Source: Mycobacterium saskatchewanense (GTDB lineage Bacteria > Actinomycetota > Actinomycetes > Mycobacteriales > Mycobacteriaceae). From it: a DNA stretch of 64,000 bases. The stretch lies in contig NZ_AP022573.1 in the NCBI RefSeq assembly GCF_010729105.1, positions 4,836,001-4,900,000 on the forward strand, given 5' to 3'. The notes under the pieces are model-generated. The model searched no databases and was not told the DNA's origin. It saw only the letters and a list, made by a program, of their open reading frames with translations. Each line of letters begins with the position of its first letter. Positions within the stretch are counted from its first letter, which is position 1. Shown here piece by piece: positions 9,687 to 19,446 of the stretch. A program made the position numbers and the translations under genes.

Positions 9687-11198
9687 ATGCCTACCTATCG
9701 GGAGCAGGCCACCCGCTGGATGTCCGATGATCCGGCGGGTTCGTTCGCGGTATACGAGCCCGCAACCGGCGAGAAGCTGGCCGACTTCCTGCTCGCCGAC
9801 GCGGCCGCGGTCGACGCGGCGGTCCGCGACGCGCACGCGGCGTTCGTCGGCGGTTGGGGGCAGACGACGGCCCGCGAGCGGGCGCTGCTGCTGCGGGAAG
9901 CCGCCCGAGTGCTGCGTGAGCACGGCGACGAAATCGCGGAGATCGAGTGTCGGGAGGTGGGCAAGCCTTGGGAGATTGCCCGAAACTTCGACCTCGTCGG
10001 ATTGGTCGAGTCGTTCGAGTTCTTCGCGTCGGTGGTCGCGGATTATCACGGGGCGTTCTTCCCGGGTGGTCCGGTCGATACGTACACGCTCAAGGAGCCC
10101 TACGGGGTGGTGGCCGGCATCATCCCGTTCAACTGGCCACCGGCCCACGTAGGCGCCAAGCTCGCACCACCGCTGGCGGCCGGCAATGCGGTGATCCTCA
10201 AGCCGCCGGAACAGTGCCCACTGTCGGTGCTGCGGATCGTCGAGTTGCTCGAGCCGATCTTTCCCCGCAATGTCGTCCAGGCTCTGCCGGGAACGGGAGC
10301 GGTCACCGGAAAGGCACTGGTCAGCCACCCACTGGTCCGGCGGGTGACGTTTACCGGCTCCCCGGACACGGGCCGCAGCATCCTGAAGTCGATCGCCGAC
10401 AACCTCACTGGCGCGATGCTGGAGTTGGGTGGCAAGGATCCGTTCATCGTCTTCGCGGATGCCGACTTGGACGCCGCCGTTGAGGGAGCCCTCGAAGGGT
10501 CGCTGTTCAACCAGGGCGAGGCGTGCACCTCGGCGTCGCGCCTGTTGGTCCATGAGTCACTGGCTGAGGAATTCACGCAGCGCTATGTCGCCGCGGTCTC
10601 GAAGCTGGTCATCGGGAACGGGCTGGACCGCCGGACTCAAATTGGCGCGTTGGTCTCTCGCGAGCACATGCAACGCGTCCTCGGCTACATCGACATCGGC
10701 CAGTCGGAGGGTGCGACAGTCGCCTTCCAAGGCAAGCGACCGAGCGACCCCGAGCTAGCCAACGGGTATTACGTTCCGCCGGTCATCTTCACCGACGTCA
10801 CACCCGACATGCGGATCGCCAACGAAGAGATCTTCGGGCCGGTGATCTCGATTCTGAAGTTCAGCGGGTACGCCGAGGCTATCGAGATCGCGAACTCTAC
10901 CGAATTCGCCTTGGTGGCAGGGGTATTCACCAGTGATGAGCTGCTGGCTAAGAGGGCCAGCCGCGACCTCGACGCTGGCGTGGTGATGATCAACAACTAC
11001 AACCGGGGCTTCGTCGGCATCCCCTTCGGGGGGAACCGCGCCAGCGGGTTCGGACGTGAACATGCGGCGTCCACCCTCGATGAGTTCACCCGGATCAAAA
11101 GCGTCCGAAACCGGTCCGGGCGCAGCGAACTGCCAGTGTGGAGCGGCGCCGACACCTCCACCGACGGCCGCGTTCGTCCGCCGGTTCGGGCCAACTGA
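9687..11198 (+). CDS. NAD(P)-dependent aldehyde dehydrogenase
   Basis: A full-length (503-residue) aldehyde dehydrogenase that oxidises an aldehyde to its acid. LELGGKDPF carries the general base Glu at about residue 246, and GEACTSASRLL the catalytic Cys at about 280, 34 residues apart as usual. IIPFNWPPAHVGAKLAPPLA is the cofactor-binding region. ATG 9687 has a clear AGGAGG site. It is followed 6 bases later by an amidohydrolase and is divergent from a TetR regulator, so the pair is probably an inducible catabolic operon. The substrate cannot be named from sequence. Confidence 0.9.
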   Translation: MPTYREQATRWMSDDPAGSFAVYEPATGEKLADFLLADAAAVDAAVRDAHAAFVGGWGQTTARERALLLREAARVLREHGDEIAEIECREVGKPWEIARNFDLVGLVESFEFFASVVADYHGAFFPGGPVDTYTLKEPYGVVAGIIPFNWPPAHVGAKLAPPLAAGNAVILKPPEQCPLSVLRIVELLEPIFPRNVVQALPGTGAVTGKALVSHPLVRRVTFTGSPDTGRSILKSIADNLTGAMLELGGKDPFIVFADADLDAAVEGALEGSLFNQGEACTSASRLLVHESLAEEFTQRYVAAVSKLVIGNGLDRRTQIGALVSREHMQRVLGYIDIGQSEGATVAFQGKRPSDPELANGYYVPPVIFTDVTPDMRIANEEIFGPVISILKFSGYAEAIEIANSTEFALVAGVFTSDELLAKRASRDLDAGVVMINNYNRGFVGIPFGGNRASGFGREHAASTLDEFTRIKSVRNRSGRSELPVWSGADTSTDGRVRPPVRAN

Positions 11199-11204
11199 GC
11201 CACG

Positions 11205-12107
11205 ATGACATTCGTCGACCTGCACTTCCACGTCGCCCCGGAGAGCTTCCTGCGGCGTCCGCGCTCAGGCCTGGACCGGTTCCTCGACGCCTTCCCGCAG
11301 CTGCGCGACGGAGCCGCGGGGCGCCAGGAGCTCGCCGCGGCAGGCGGCAAGGCGGTCGTCTCGCTTCCGTGGCCCGTCCCGCCCGGTACAAATAGCGACA
11401 AGACCGCGGCAGCAGTTCGCCTCTGCAACGACGAGCTGCTGACCGCCGTAGACGAGCATGCCGAATACTCGGGCGCAATGATCACGGTCGACCTCACCGA
11501 TCCCGCTGCAGCGGTGGCCGAGGTCGGCCGAGTGGTCGAAGCTCCGGCTCTGGCCGGCGTCATGATCTACGTGAGCCCGACGACCCGGCTCGATAACCAC
11601 CGCCTGTCGGAGTTCTACGCGGAGCTATCCGCGCGGCGGCTGCTGTTGTTCCTGCATCCGGCGCTCGAGCCGCCGCTCGACGGGGCCACGGACTGGAACC
11701 TCAACGCGAGCCTGAGCCCGCCGATCGTCACGAGCATCGCGGCGGCACGGATGATGCTGTCGGGAACTCTCGACGAACACCCGGGCCTTGACCTCGTGAT
11801 TCCACACCTCGGCGGTGTCCTGCCCTACCTAGCGCAACGGCTCATCGACCAGAGCGACCGCGGGGCAGCACGGCACGATATTCCGACCTATCTGCGGAAC
11901 AGGACGTACCTGGATACCTGCTCGTTTCACCAGCCCGCTTTGCGCTGCGCGCTGGACACGGTCGGGCCCAGTCGCCTCGTGCTCGGGTCGGACTATCCGT
12001 TCCGCGGACCGGTCGAGCGAGCCCTCGCTGACGTGCGGGATTCCGGTTTCGATGAGGCAATCCAGGAATTGGTGCTGTCGCGCAACGCGGAGACCATCGT
12101 CTGCTGA
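11205..12107 (+). CDS. Amidohydrolase-2 family hydrolase/decarboxylase
   Basis: This 300-residue TIM-barrel protein has the metal-ligand pattern of the amidohydrolase-2 family (ACMSD and related decarboxylases): HFH at residues 7-9, LFLHPALEPP mid-protein, VIPHLGGVLPYL, and the late Asp in LVLGSDYPFRG. It lies 6 bases after the aldehyde dehydrogenase and is surely co-transcribed. An aldehyde dehydrogenase with an ACMSD-like enzyme recalls aminomuconate-type ring-cleavage routes, but no ring-cleavage gene is nearby, so that link is only a suggestion. Confidence 0.82.
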   Translation: MTFVDLHFHVAPESFLRRPRSGLDRFLDAFPQLRDGAAGRQELAAAGGKAVVSLPWPVPPGTNSDKTAAAVRLCNDELLTAVDEHAEYSGAMITVDLTDPAAAVAEVGRVVEAPALAGVMIYVSPTTRLDNHRLSEFYAELSARRLLLFLHPALEPPLDGATDWNLNASLSPPIVTSIAAARMMLSGTLDEHPGLDLVIPHLGGVLPYLAQRLIDQSDRGAARHDIPTYLRNRTYLDTCSFHQPALRCALDTVGPSRLVLGSDYPFRGPVERALADVRDSGFDEAIQELVLSRNAETIVC

Positions 12108-12180
12108 TTGGGAACCACGAGCCGGATTACGCGCACCAGGTCGGAGACTCCGGTCGAACCGGCGACTTCGGCGGCGTCGG

Positions 12181-12852
12181 TCAGCGTGCTCGGTGTGCGA
12201 GCCTTTCGGCGTCGAGGATCAGGAAGTTGTGGCTTTCCAACTCGATCCAGCCACGGGCGACGAAGGCGCTGAGCGCCTGGTTTGTCGCCTCCCGTGATGC
12301 GCCGACCAGTTGAGCCATCTCCTCTTGGGTCAGGTCGTGGACCACTCGCAACGCGTCGCCTTCGCGGGTACCGAACTGTTGTGCCAGCAGCAGCAGCTGC
12401 TTGGCGACCCGTCCGCGGACGTCGGTGGAGATCTGATCAGTCAGTTTGCAATCGGCGCGCCGCAGCCTGCGGGCCATTACTCGTAGCAGCTGTTCGGCGA
12501 CCTCGGGGCGATCGGCCATCCAGCCCCGCACCATGTCGTGGTCCATAGCCACCGCGCGCACCTCGGTGAGGGCGGTCGCGCTGGCGGTGCGGGGGCCGGG
12601 ATCGAGGATCGAGAGCTCGCCGAACATCTCCGGCGGGCCCATGATCGCCAGCAGATGCTCGCGGCCGTCCGGCGCACGGTGGCCGATTTTGACCTTCCCG
12701 GAAATGATGATGTACAGCCGGTCTGCGGGTTCTCCTTGATCGAACACGGTCGACCGGCGCTCGAAATCGATGGGTTGAAGTCGTTTGGCTATCGCAGCCA
12801 CGGCGCTGTCGACTCCCTGGAACATTCCGGCCTTGATGGCGGTCGCGTCCAC
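12181..12852 (-). CDS. Second Crp/Fnr-type regulator, paralogue of mycobacterial Crp
   Basis: The 223-residue protein closely resembles M. tuberculosis Crp (Rv3676, 224 residues) throughout: [37 protein letters not shown] and [20 protein letters not shown]. The cAMP-contact Glu (about 79) and Arg (about 88) of the FGELS...PRT cassette are kept. The recognition helix ([14 protein letters not shown]) differs from Rv3676 (GASRETVNKALADF), so DNA specificity may differ. The chromosomal crp lies elsewhere in mycobacteria, so this is probably an extra copy in the accessory block. It may sense cAMP and control neighbouring genes. Confidence 0.88.
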   Translation of the reverse strand: MDATAIKAGMFQGVDSAVAAIAKRLQPIDFERRSTVFDQGEPADRLYIIISGKVKIGHRAPDGREHLLAIMGPPEMFGELSILDPGPRTASATALTEVRAVAMDHDMVRGWMADRPEVAEQLLRVMARRLRRADCKLTDQISTDVRGRVAKQLLLLAQQFGTREGDALRVVHDLTQEEMAQLVGASREATNQALSAFVARGWIELESHNFLILDAERLAHRAR

Positions 12853-12985
12853 TCAACCTCCTAGGAGTATTGGGACGTGTCAGGACGACAGCGTGACGTT
12901 GCGGTAAAGGGTCCCAATCGCCTACTGTGCGCCCGGAAACCGGGATGCCCGCCCGCCGCGACCGGCTTCCGGGTCACTGACAGTC

Positions 12986-13040
12986 GTTGTAGGACAGCAG
13001 AATAGCGAGTGCTTGACGCATTCTGCTGCCCAACTACAAC
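12986..13040 (-). terminator. Stem-loop downstream of the 96-residue gene
   Basis: Outer arms GTTGTAG (12986-12992) and CTACAAC (13034-13040) and inner arms CAGCAGAAT (12995-13003) and ATTCTGCTG (13020-13028) pair perfectly, with a small internal loop. It lies directly 3' of the minus-strand gene at 13052-13342 and upstream of the Crp gene, so it probably terminates the former. Confidence 0.6.
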
Positions 13041-13051
13041 GTGGCGGTCGT

Positions 13052-13342
13052 CTACTTCTCTTCGCCGTCCGACTTGCTCAGCACCCGGTCTGCGCTGCGC
13101 ACGATGCTGCGGTGGAACTTGTACTGCACGTTGACGAGCTGGTCAGCCAATTCGATTGCGGCATCGACGATTTTCTTTCGCAGCGGTTCGACGGACTCGG
13201 GAAGGGCCTGATCCACCGTCTCACGGAACTTACGCAAGGCCTTGCTCGCGGCCTCCTGGCCTGATCTAGCCGATTCGCGTACCTCGTCGACGAGGTCTGT
13301 GGCTCTGGGCATCACCGTATTCTTCGCGGTGCTTTGGGTCAT
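13052..13342 (-). CDS. Small helical protein of unknown function
   Basis: A 96-residue, charged, Ala-rich protein with no signal peptide or membrane segment. Nearly the whole chain (from about residue 15 to 90) looks like amphipathic helices with heptad-like spacing (LVDEVRESAR, ASKALRKFRETV, PLRKKIVDAAIELADQL). Phasin-like or heparin-binding-like roles are conceivable, but I do not recognise the family. It is transcribed alone between the Crp paralogue and a hydrolase, with its own hairpin terminator. Confidence 0.68.
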   Translation of the reverse strand: MTQSTAKNTVMPRATDLVDEVRESARSGQEAASKALRKFRETVDQALPESVEPLRKKIVDAAIELADQLVNVQYKFHRSIVRSADRVLSKSDGEEK

Positions 13343-13535
13343 ATCCGAAACTCCCTTATTTCTCAGTTATTTGCTTGTTGTACCAACCGACGCTAACCGC
13401 CGCCGGCGATCAATCCATATGGCCGAAGGTCACCGACCCGAGAGCCGATGGTCCGCATGCCCGGCGGCACCGTCACAGGACGCATCTAAGAGCTGAACGG
13501 CGGCGGCGAGCATGAGCCATGAGGGACTGCCCGAG

Positions 13536-14414
13536 TCATTCGGGCTGTTCCGATCGGTCTTTCTGAGTCGTCAGATCGGTATGTCGCCCGGTGGTGGTGA
13601 TGAAGTCGTCAAGGATGTTCACCACCGCTGTCGGGGACTCGACATGGGGGAAGTGTCCGACACCGGCGAGCACCTCGAATCGACTGCCCGGCACAGCATC
13701 ATGCGCGGCGTAGCCGTGGTCGACAGGAATGATCCGGTCCTGCTCACCCCAGATCAGCAAGGTGGGTAATCCATGACTGAGATGGATCTTGCTGAGCGCA
13801 CTGACCGCCTGGCCGCGGTAATCCACCACGGAGCGCAACGTGCGTAGGAACGCCTGCCGTGTCTGCCGATCCGACAACGAAGAATAAGCGTTCCACATCT
13901 CACCGGCGCGCGGCGACTGGATACCGGCCGACGCGAGCCATGCGCCCAGCTTCTTGCCGACGTTCAACACCGGCTGCGGCGCGACCAGTGGTAGCACCAG
14001 CTCGGCTCCGGGGGCTGACAGGATCCGCAGGATCCAGTTCACGTCAGGGCCGAGACCACCGCTGCCGATGAGAACCAGTCGCTCGCAATAGTCGCGGTGT
14101 TGATAGCTGAACTGCATGGCGACGCCGCCGCCGAGTGATTGACCGATCACGGTCGCCCGGCTGATGCCCAGTTCATCGAGCAGATCGCGTAGTGACGCCG
14201 CGAACGCGCCCAGCGAGTAGTCACCGCGCGGCTTGGCTGATTCCCCGTGACCCAACAGGTCCGGTGCCACCACCCGATACTTCTCCGCCAACTGAGGGAT
14301 GACCGCCCGCCAGGTCGCCGAACTTCCCGCCATCCCATGAATCAACAGCAGCGCCTCACCGGCTCCTGCCTCCCGATAGGCAATACGCTCACCGTGGAGA
14401 TCTAGATAGCACAT
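13536..14414 (-). CDS. Alpha/beta hydrolase, Rv2715-like
   Basis: A 292-residue alpha/beta hydrolase with LLIHGMAGSSATW, DLLGHGESAKP, nucleophile elbow GQSLGGG, acid in IWGEQDRIIP and base in GVGHFPHVESP. The pattern is close to M. tuberculosis Rv2715. I choose ATG 14414 because similarity begins there; the longer frame from 14513 would start inside the palindrome at 14513-14534. It follows the desaturase on the same strand with about 140 bases between. The substrate is probably a lipid or ester. Confidence 0.82.
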   Translation of the reverse strand: MCYLDLHGERIAYREAGAGEALLLIHGMAGSSATWRAVIPQLAEKYRVVAPDLLGHGESAKPRGDYSLGAFAASLRDLLDELGISRATVIGQSLGGGVAMQFSYQHRDYCERLVLIGSGGLGPDVNWILRILSAPGAELVLPLVAPQPVLNVGKKLGAWLASAGIQSPRAGEMWNAYSSLSDRQTRQAFLRTLRSVVDYRGQAVSALSKIHLSHGLPTLLIWGEQDRIIPVDHGYAAHDAVPGSRFEVLAGVGHFPHVESPTAVVNILDDFITTTGRHTDLTTQKDRSEQPE

Positions 14415-14512
14415 TTCACTCACTGGAAGCGGTCTCCATTCACCGGTGTCCGGACATGCATCCGTAGCGTCACGACACCCGCTCCCCGAATTCCAGTCGT
14501 TTGCGCTGAGCA

Positions 14513-14534
14513 TAACCTACGGTGCCGTAGGTTA
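14513..14534. promoter_or_regulatory. 22-bp near-perfect palindrome, candidate operator
   Basis: Arms TAACCTACGG (14513-14522) and CCGTAGGTTA (14525-14534) are exact complements around a central TG. The site lies about 100 bases upstream of the hydrolase start and 20 bases after the desaturase stop. A matching half-site, CCGTAGG at 15805-15811, lies next to the desaturase ribosome-binding site. The form fits a TetR-type lipid regulator, but neither TetR gene in the block is adjacent. Confidence 0.6.
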
Positions 14535-14552
14535 CCGGCGCTGCAACGTTCG

Positions 14553-15794
14553 TCACAGGTGGCGACGGCGTCGGCGGCTCGCGGCGATCGCCGTCTTGAG
14601 CCCGCGCCGACGCCCCGTCACTCGGTCGACCGCGGCGGAAGCGGGCTTGAGTTGCGCGAACATCCGCTCGCTACGGGTTTCCGACGCGTCGTCGGCGGTG
14701 TCGCGCAGGTAGGAGTTCGGCAGCGACAGCTTGGCAATGGTGCGCCACGTCTTGGCGTACTGAATCAGGAACGAATCTGTGGTGTAAGGGAGGTCGTACT
14801 TGTCGCACAGTGCGCGCACCCGCACCGAGATCTCGTGCAGCCGGTTGCTGGGCAGATCCGGGTACAGGTGGTGCTCGATCTGGTGGCACAGGTTGCCACT
14901 CATGAAGCGCAGCGCGGGCCCCGCGTCGAAGTTGGCGCTGCCCAGCATCTGCCGCAGGTACCACTGGCCCTTGGTCTCGCCGATCATGTCGGTCTTGGTG
15001 AATTTCTCTGCGCCGTCAGGGAAATGCCCGCAGAAGATGACGGCGTTGGCCCAGACGTTGCGGATCACGTTGGCCACCGCGTTGGCCGTCAGCGTCGACT
15101 TGTAGGTCGCCGCCGGTGACAGCGACGTCAGCGCCGGGAACGCGACGTAATCCTTGACCAGCTGCCGCCCGGCCTTGACCGAGAACTCCCGTGTCTGCTG
15201 AAGGGTGAGGTCTCGCTCCGGGCCGGCCTTCAAGATCTTCTCGAAATCGACCGTCTGCAAGCCGATTCCCCACTCGAACCCAAGCGCGAGGATGGCGTTG
15301 AACAGCACGTTGCCGATGTTGAATCCCTGCCAGGGTTGGTCACGGGTGACTCGCAGGATGTAGTAGCCGACGTCGTCATCCATGCCAAGGATGTTGGTGA
15401 ACTTGTGGTGCTGAAAGTTGTGAGAGGAAATCCAGTGTTTGGATGCCGCGGTCATGTCCCACTCCCACGTCGTGGAGTGAATCTCGGGATCGTTCATCCA
15501 GTTCCACTGACCGTGCATGACATTGTGGCCGATCTCCATGTTCTCGATGATCTTCGCCACGCTCAAGGTCGCCGTTCCGGCCCACCATGCAGAGCGTTTC
15601 GAGCTACCGGCCAGCAGGAGCCGGCCGGCCACCTCGAGGACGCGTTGCGCGGCGATCGTGCGTCGGATGTAGCGCGCGTCGCGCTCGCCACGGGAATCCT
15701 CGATGTCCAGCCGAATCGCGTCCAGCTCACCGGCGAGATTCTCGATGTCGGCGTCGGTCAGGTGAGCGAAGGCTGCAATGTCAGTGATCGCCAT
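14553..15794 (-). CDS. DesA3-like membrane fatty acyl desaturase
   Basis: A 413-residue membrane di-iron desaturase with the three His boxes: HNVMH at 90-94, HNFQHH at 125-130, and HQIEHH near residue 310. The HHKFTN and EHHLYPDLPSNR surroundings match DesA3-type stearoyl-CoA delta-9 desaturases. Those normally work with an adjacent Rv3230c-like reductase, which is absent here, so electrons must come from another locus. The start is ATG 15794 with GGAAAGGACAAG upstream. The C terminus is unusually basic (RRRGLK...SRRRRRHL). Likely role: oleate synthesis and membrane fluidity. Confidence 0.9.
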   Translation of the reverse strand: MAITDIAAFAHLTDADIENLAGELDAIRLDIEDSRGERDARYIRRTIAAQRVLEVAGRLLLAGSSKRSAWWAGTATLSVAKIIENMEIGHNVMHGQWNWMNDPEIHSTTWEWDMTAASKHWISSHNFQHHKFTNILGMDDDVGYYILRVTRDQPWQGFNIGNVLFNAILALGFEWGIGLQTVDFEKILKAGPERDLTLQQTREFSVKAGRQLVKDYVAFPALTSLSPAATYKSTLTANAVANVIRNVWANAVIFCGHFPDGAEKFTKTDMIGETKGQWYLRQMLGSANFDAGPALRFMSGNLCHQIEHHLYPDLPSNRLHEISVRVRALCDKYDLPYTTDSFLIQYAKTWRTIAKLSLPNSYLRDTADDASETRSERMFAQLKPASAAVDRVTGRRRGLKTAIAASRRRRRHL

Positions 15795-16264
15795 CTTGTC
15801 CTTTCCGTAGGGTTTGTATGTCGTGTGGCCGAGTGTCCTATCGGGGAGGACGTCAACTCGGCTGGCCCGAGCGGGCTAGGCCCCTTATCGGCGCGACTTT
15901 CAGTGCGCGACAGGGTATCTCCGTACCTCCGGTGCGGTTTGATGCTCCGGTCGACGGTCGAGCGGCGACAAACCGACAGGCACGGTCGGTGAACGCGCAA
16001 CTGGTTGATACTCCCGGATCCGGCTAACGGGGAAACGAGCGGAATGTGCATGCCGTCTTAAGGCGGGTGGAAATCGGAAGGTGCGGCGGTGAGCGAAAGC
16101 TCATAAATTCGGCGGCGTACAGCCAAACCTTTCCGGACCGGCTGAAGGACTCAACAAATACAACGCTACACCCGTCCGGCAACTCGGGTGATTCTCGACT
16201 GCCGGCCACCAAGCCCGCTATCGCGCCGATCCCGGGTCGGCCCAACGGGGTGTAGCGTCAAGGT
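15795..16264. other. Long intergenic stretch, no gene recognised
   Basis: Between the divergent desaturase and the kinase leader there are 470 bases with many stops in all frames and visibly lower GC than the flanking genes. It must hold the desaturase promoter. Apart from the half-palindrome CCGTAGG at 15805-15811, I see no further motif. Confidence 0.5.
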
Positions 16265-16343
16265 GCTGAGAATTTCAGCTGGTGCGGGAAGAGTTCAGCC
16301 GCGTCCGCCGCGAACTTTAGGAGCATTGGCTCCGAACCCGCAC
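16265..16343 (+). ncRNA. Structured leader element, copy A (novel candidate)
   Basis: A small hairpin (GCTGA/TCAGC, 16265-16279) is followed by a three-way-junction-like fold. The outer stem is GTGCGGG (16282-16288) with CCCGCAC (16337-16343), helix 2 is AGTTC (16292-16296) with GAACT (16312-16316), and helix 3 is GGAGC (16320-16324) with GCTCC (16329-16333). The same order and several identical blocks recur at 33219-33293. It precedes two tiny ORFs and the kinase. It matches no riboswitch class I know; it may be a cis-regulatory RNA or a compound operator. Confidence 0.5.
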
Positions 16344-16373
16344 ACTCCGGTCATCGATCGGCGTCGGGTCATT

Positions 16374-16448
16374 ATGGCCAGTTCACCTGCTTTCTATGCC
16401 AACACCCGCCCGAAATCCCGCAACCCGACCTGGAGCCCTCCACAATGA
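16374..16448 (+). CDS. Tiny ORF 1 in the kinase leader (24 codons)
   Basis: ATG 16374 opens a 24-codon frame ending TGA 16446-16448, rich in Pro, Ser and Asn. Its stop overlaps the start of the next tiny ORF as ATGA (16445-16448). There is no strong ribosome-binding site. It lies 30 bases after the structured leader. It could be a regulatory leader peptide; chance occurrence cannot be excluded. Confidence 0.3.
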   Translation: MASSPAFYANTRPKSRNPTWSPPQ

Positions 16449-16564
16449 CGAACATCTGCGGCACCGATGCGAGCGAACACCGCCCGCGCACCGGGCATGA
16501 CGAGCCAGGTGACCATCGCGAACGCGCTGATTGTTGCCTTCGTAGTTCCGATCAATCGAAATGA
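16445..16564 (+). CDS. Tiny ORF 2, coupled to the GAF kinase (39 codons)
   Basis: ATG 16445, with GGAG nine bases upstream, opens a 39-codon frame whose TGA (16562-16564) overlaps the kinase ATG (16561) as ATGA. The peptide is hydrophilic, rich in His, Asp, Glu and Arg, with three Cys (one early, a CC pair late). The kinase itself has no visible ribosome-binding site, so its translation may depend on this ORF. Redox or metal sensing by the Cys/His content is speculation. Confidence 0.38.
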   Translation: MTNICGTDASEHRPRTGHDEPGDHRERADCCLRSSDQSK

Positions 16565-17658
16565 CCATGTCTGCTGCTAAGGCGGCGAAGCCACGAATGA
16601 TACTGGAAACCAACAACTCTGCGGAACCGATGCAGCCAGCGGCGTATCGGCCCATCGCCCGGCAAGCGCTCGAGCTGACGGGCGCAGAGCTCGCGCTGGT
16701 CGCCGTCGCAATCAACTACGACATACCAACCTCGGAGGTGGCCGATCTGGTGATCGTGGAAACCGCCGGTGCCGCGACGTCCTTGACACCGGCCCAGGCG
16801 ATCCCCGTCGCCGGTACCGCGATGGGGCAGGCCTTCGTGGAGCGGACCCCTCGACGACTCAACAACTTCGACGTCGCCATCGACGGCGTCGAACGTGCCG
16901 GCCCGGCGCTGGTGCTCCCGCTGCGCACCGGCGATACCGTGGCGGGGGTGTTGGTCGCGCTGCGGCGTGACGGCGCCCAGGCGTTCAGCGACGAGCAGCT
17001 CGACATGATGGCCGCATTCACCGACCAGGCGGCGCTCGCCTGGCAGCTGGGATCCAGACAGCATCGAACGCATGAACTCGACATTCTCGCTGAACGCGAC
17101 AGGATTGCCCACGACCTGTACGACCACGTGATCCAGCCGCTCTTTGCGGTCGAGCTAGATCTGCAGGGGACCATTCCGCGGGTGCGGTCAGCTGAGGTCC
17201 AGCAGAGACTGTCTGGCAGCATCGATGATCTGCAAGGCGTCATCCGGGAGATTCGCGTCGCAGTTTTCGACCTGCACACCACACCGCCGGGCGTCACCGG
17301 GCTGCGAGAACGGGTCGAGGCGGCAGTCGGGCGCTTCTGCGGGTCCGAACTGGAGACCACCGTTCAGTTCAGGGGGCCCTTGTCCGTTGTCGATGGTGCA
17401 CTAGCCGATCACGCCGAAGCCGTTGTGCGCGAAGCGGTCAGCAACGCTATGCGACATGCCGGTGCGACCAGACTCGCGGTGACGGTCAAGATCGAGAACG
17501 ACGTGTGCATCGAGGTAATCGACAACGGTCGGGGCGACATCACCGGTACTGGCCTGGCCAGCTTGGATCACCGCACGCAGCAGGTCGGGGGCGCGTTTAC
17601 CATCGCGGATGCTCCCGACGGAGGCACCGTGCTGCGCTGGTCAGCACCACTGCCCTGA
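16561..17658 (+). CDS. DosS/DosT-like sensor kinase: one GAF domain, phosphoacceptor His replaced by Tyr
   Basis: The 365-residue protein corresponds to the C-terminal part of DevS/DosT: a GAF domain (about 28-165), a HisKA_3 dimerisation helix (about 178-245) and a HATPase (about 280-365). The heme-binding first GAF is absent; an in-frame TAG at 16543 shows it is not simply mis-started. In HisKA_3 the motif normally reads IARDLHDHVIQ; here it is IAHDLYDHVIQ, with Tyr (TAC 17119-17121, about residue 187) at the phosphorylated His. The N box (VREAVSNAMRHA) and G boxes (DNGRGD, GTGLASL) look intact. No DosR-type response regulator is in the window. It may be a pseudokinase or allosteric partner, or a kinase using a neighbouring His (184 or 189). 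Confidence 0.88.
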   Translation: MTMSAAKAAKPRMILETNNSAEPMQPAAYRPIARQALELTGAELALVAVAINYDIPTSEVADLVIVETAGAATSLTPAQAIPVAGTAMGQAFVERTPRRLNNFDVAIDGVERAGPALVLPLRTGDTVAGVLVALRRDGAQAFSDEQLDMMAAFTDQAALAWQLGSRQHRTHELDILAERDRIAHDLYDHVIQPLFAVELDLQGTIPRVRSAEVQQRLSGSIDDLQGVIREIRVAVFDLHTTPPGVTGLRERVEAAVGRFCGSELETTVQFRGPLSVVDGALADHAEAVVREAVSNAMRHAGATRLAVTVKIENDVCIEVIDNGRGDITGTGLASLDHRTQQVGGAFTIADAPDGGTVLRWSAPLP

Positions 17659-17677
17659 TCCGCCCGCCGCGAGTCGC

Positions 17678-19446
<1,769 letters not shown>

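Noticed and set aside
16265..16280. CTGAGA motif suggesting a TPP riboswitch
   Set aside because: The other conserved TPP helices are absent and the CTGAGA is part of a simple palindrome in both copies.
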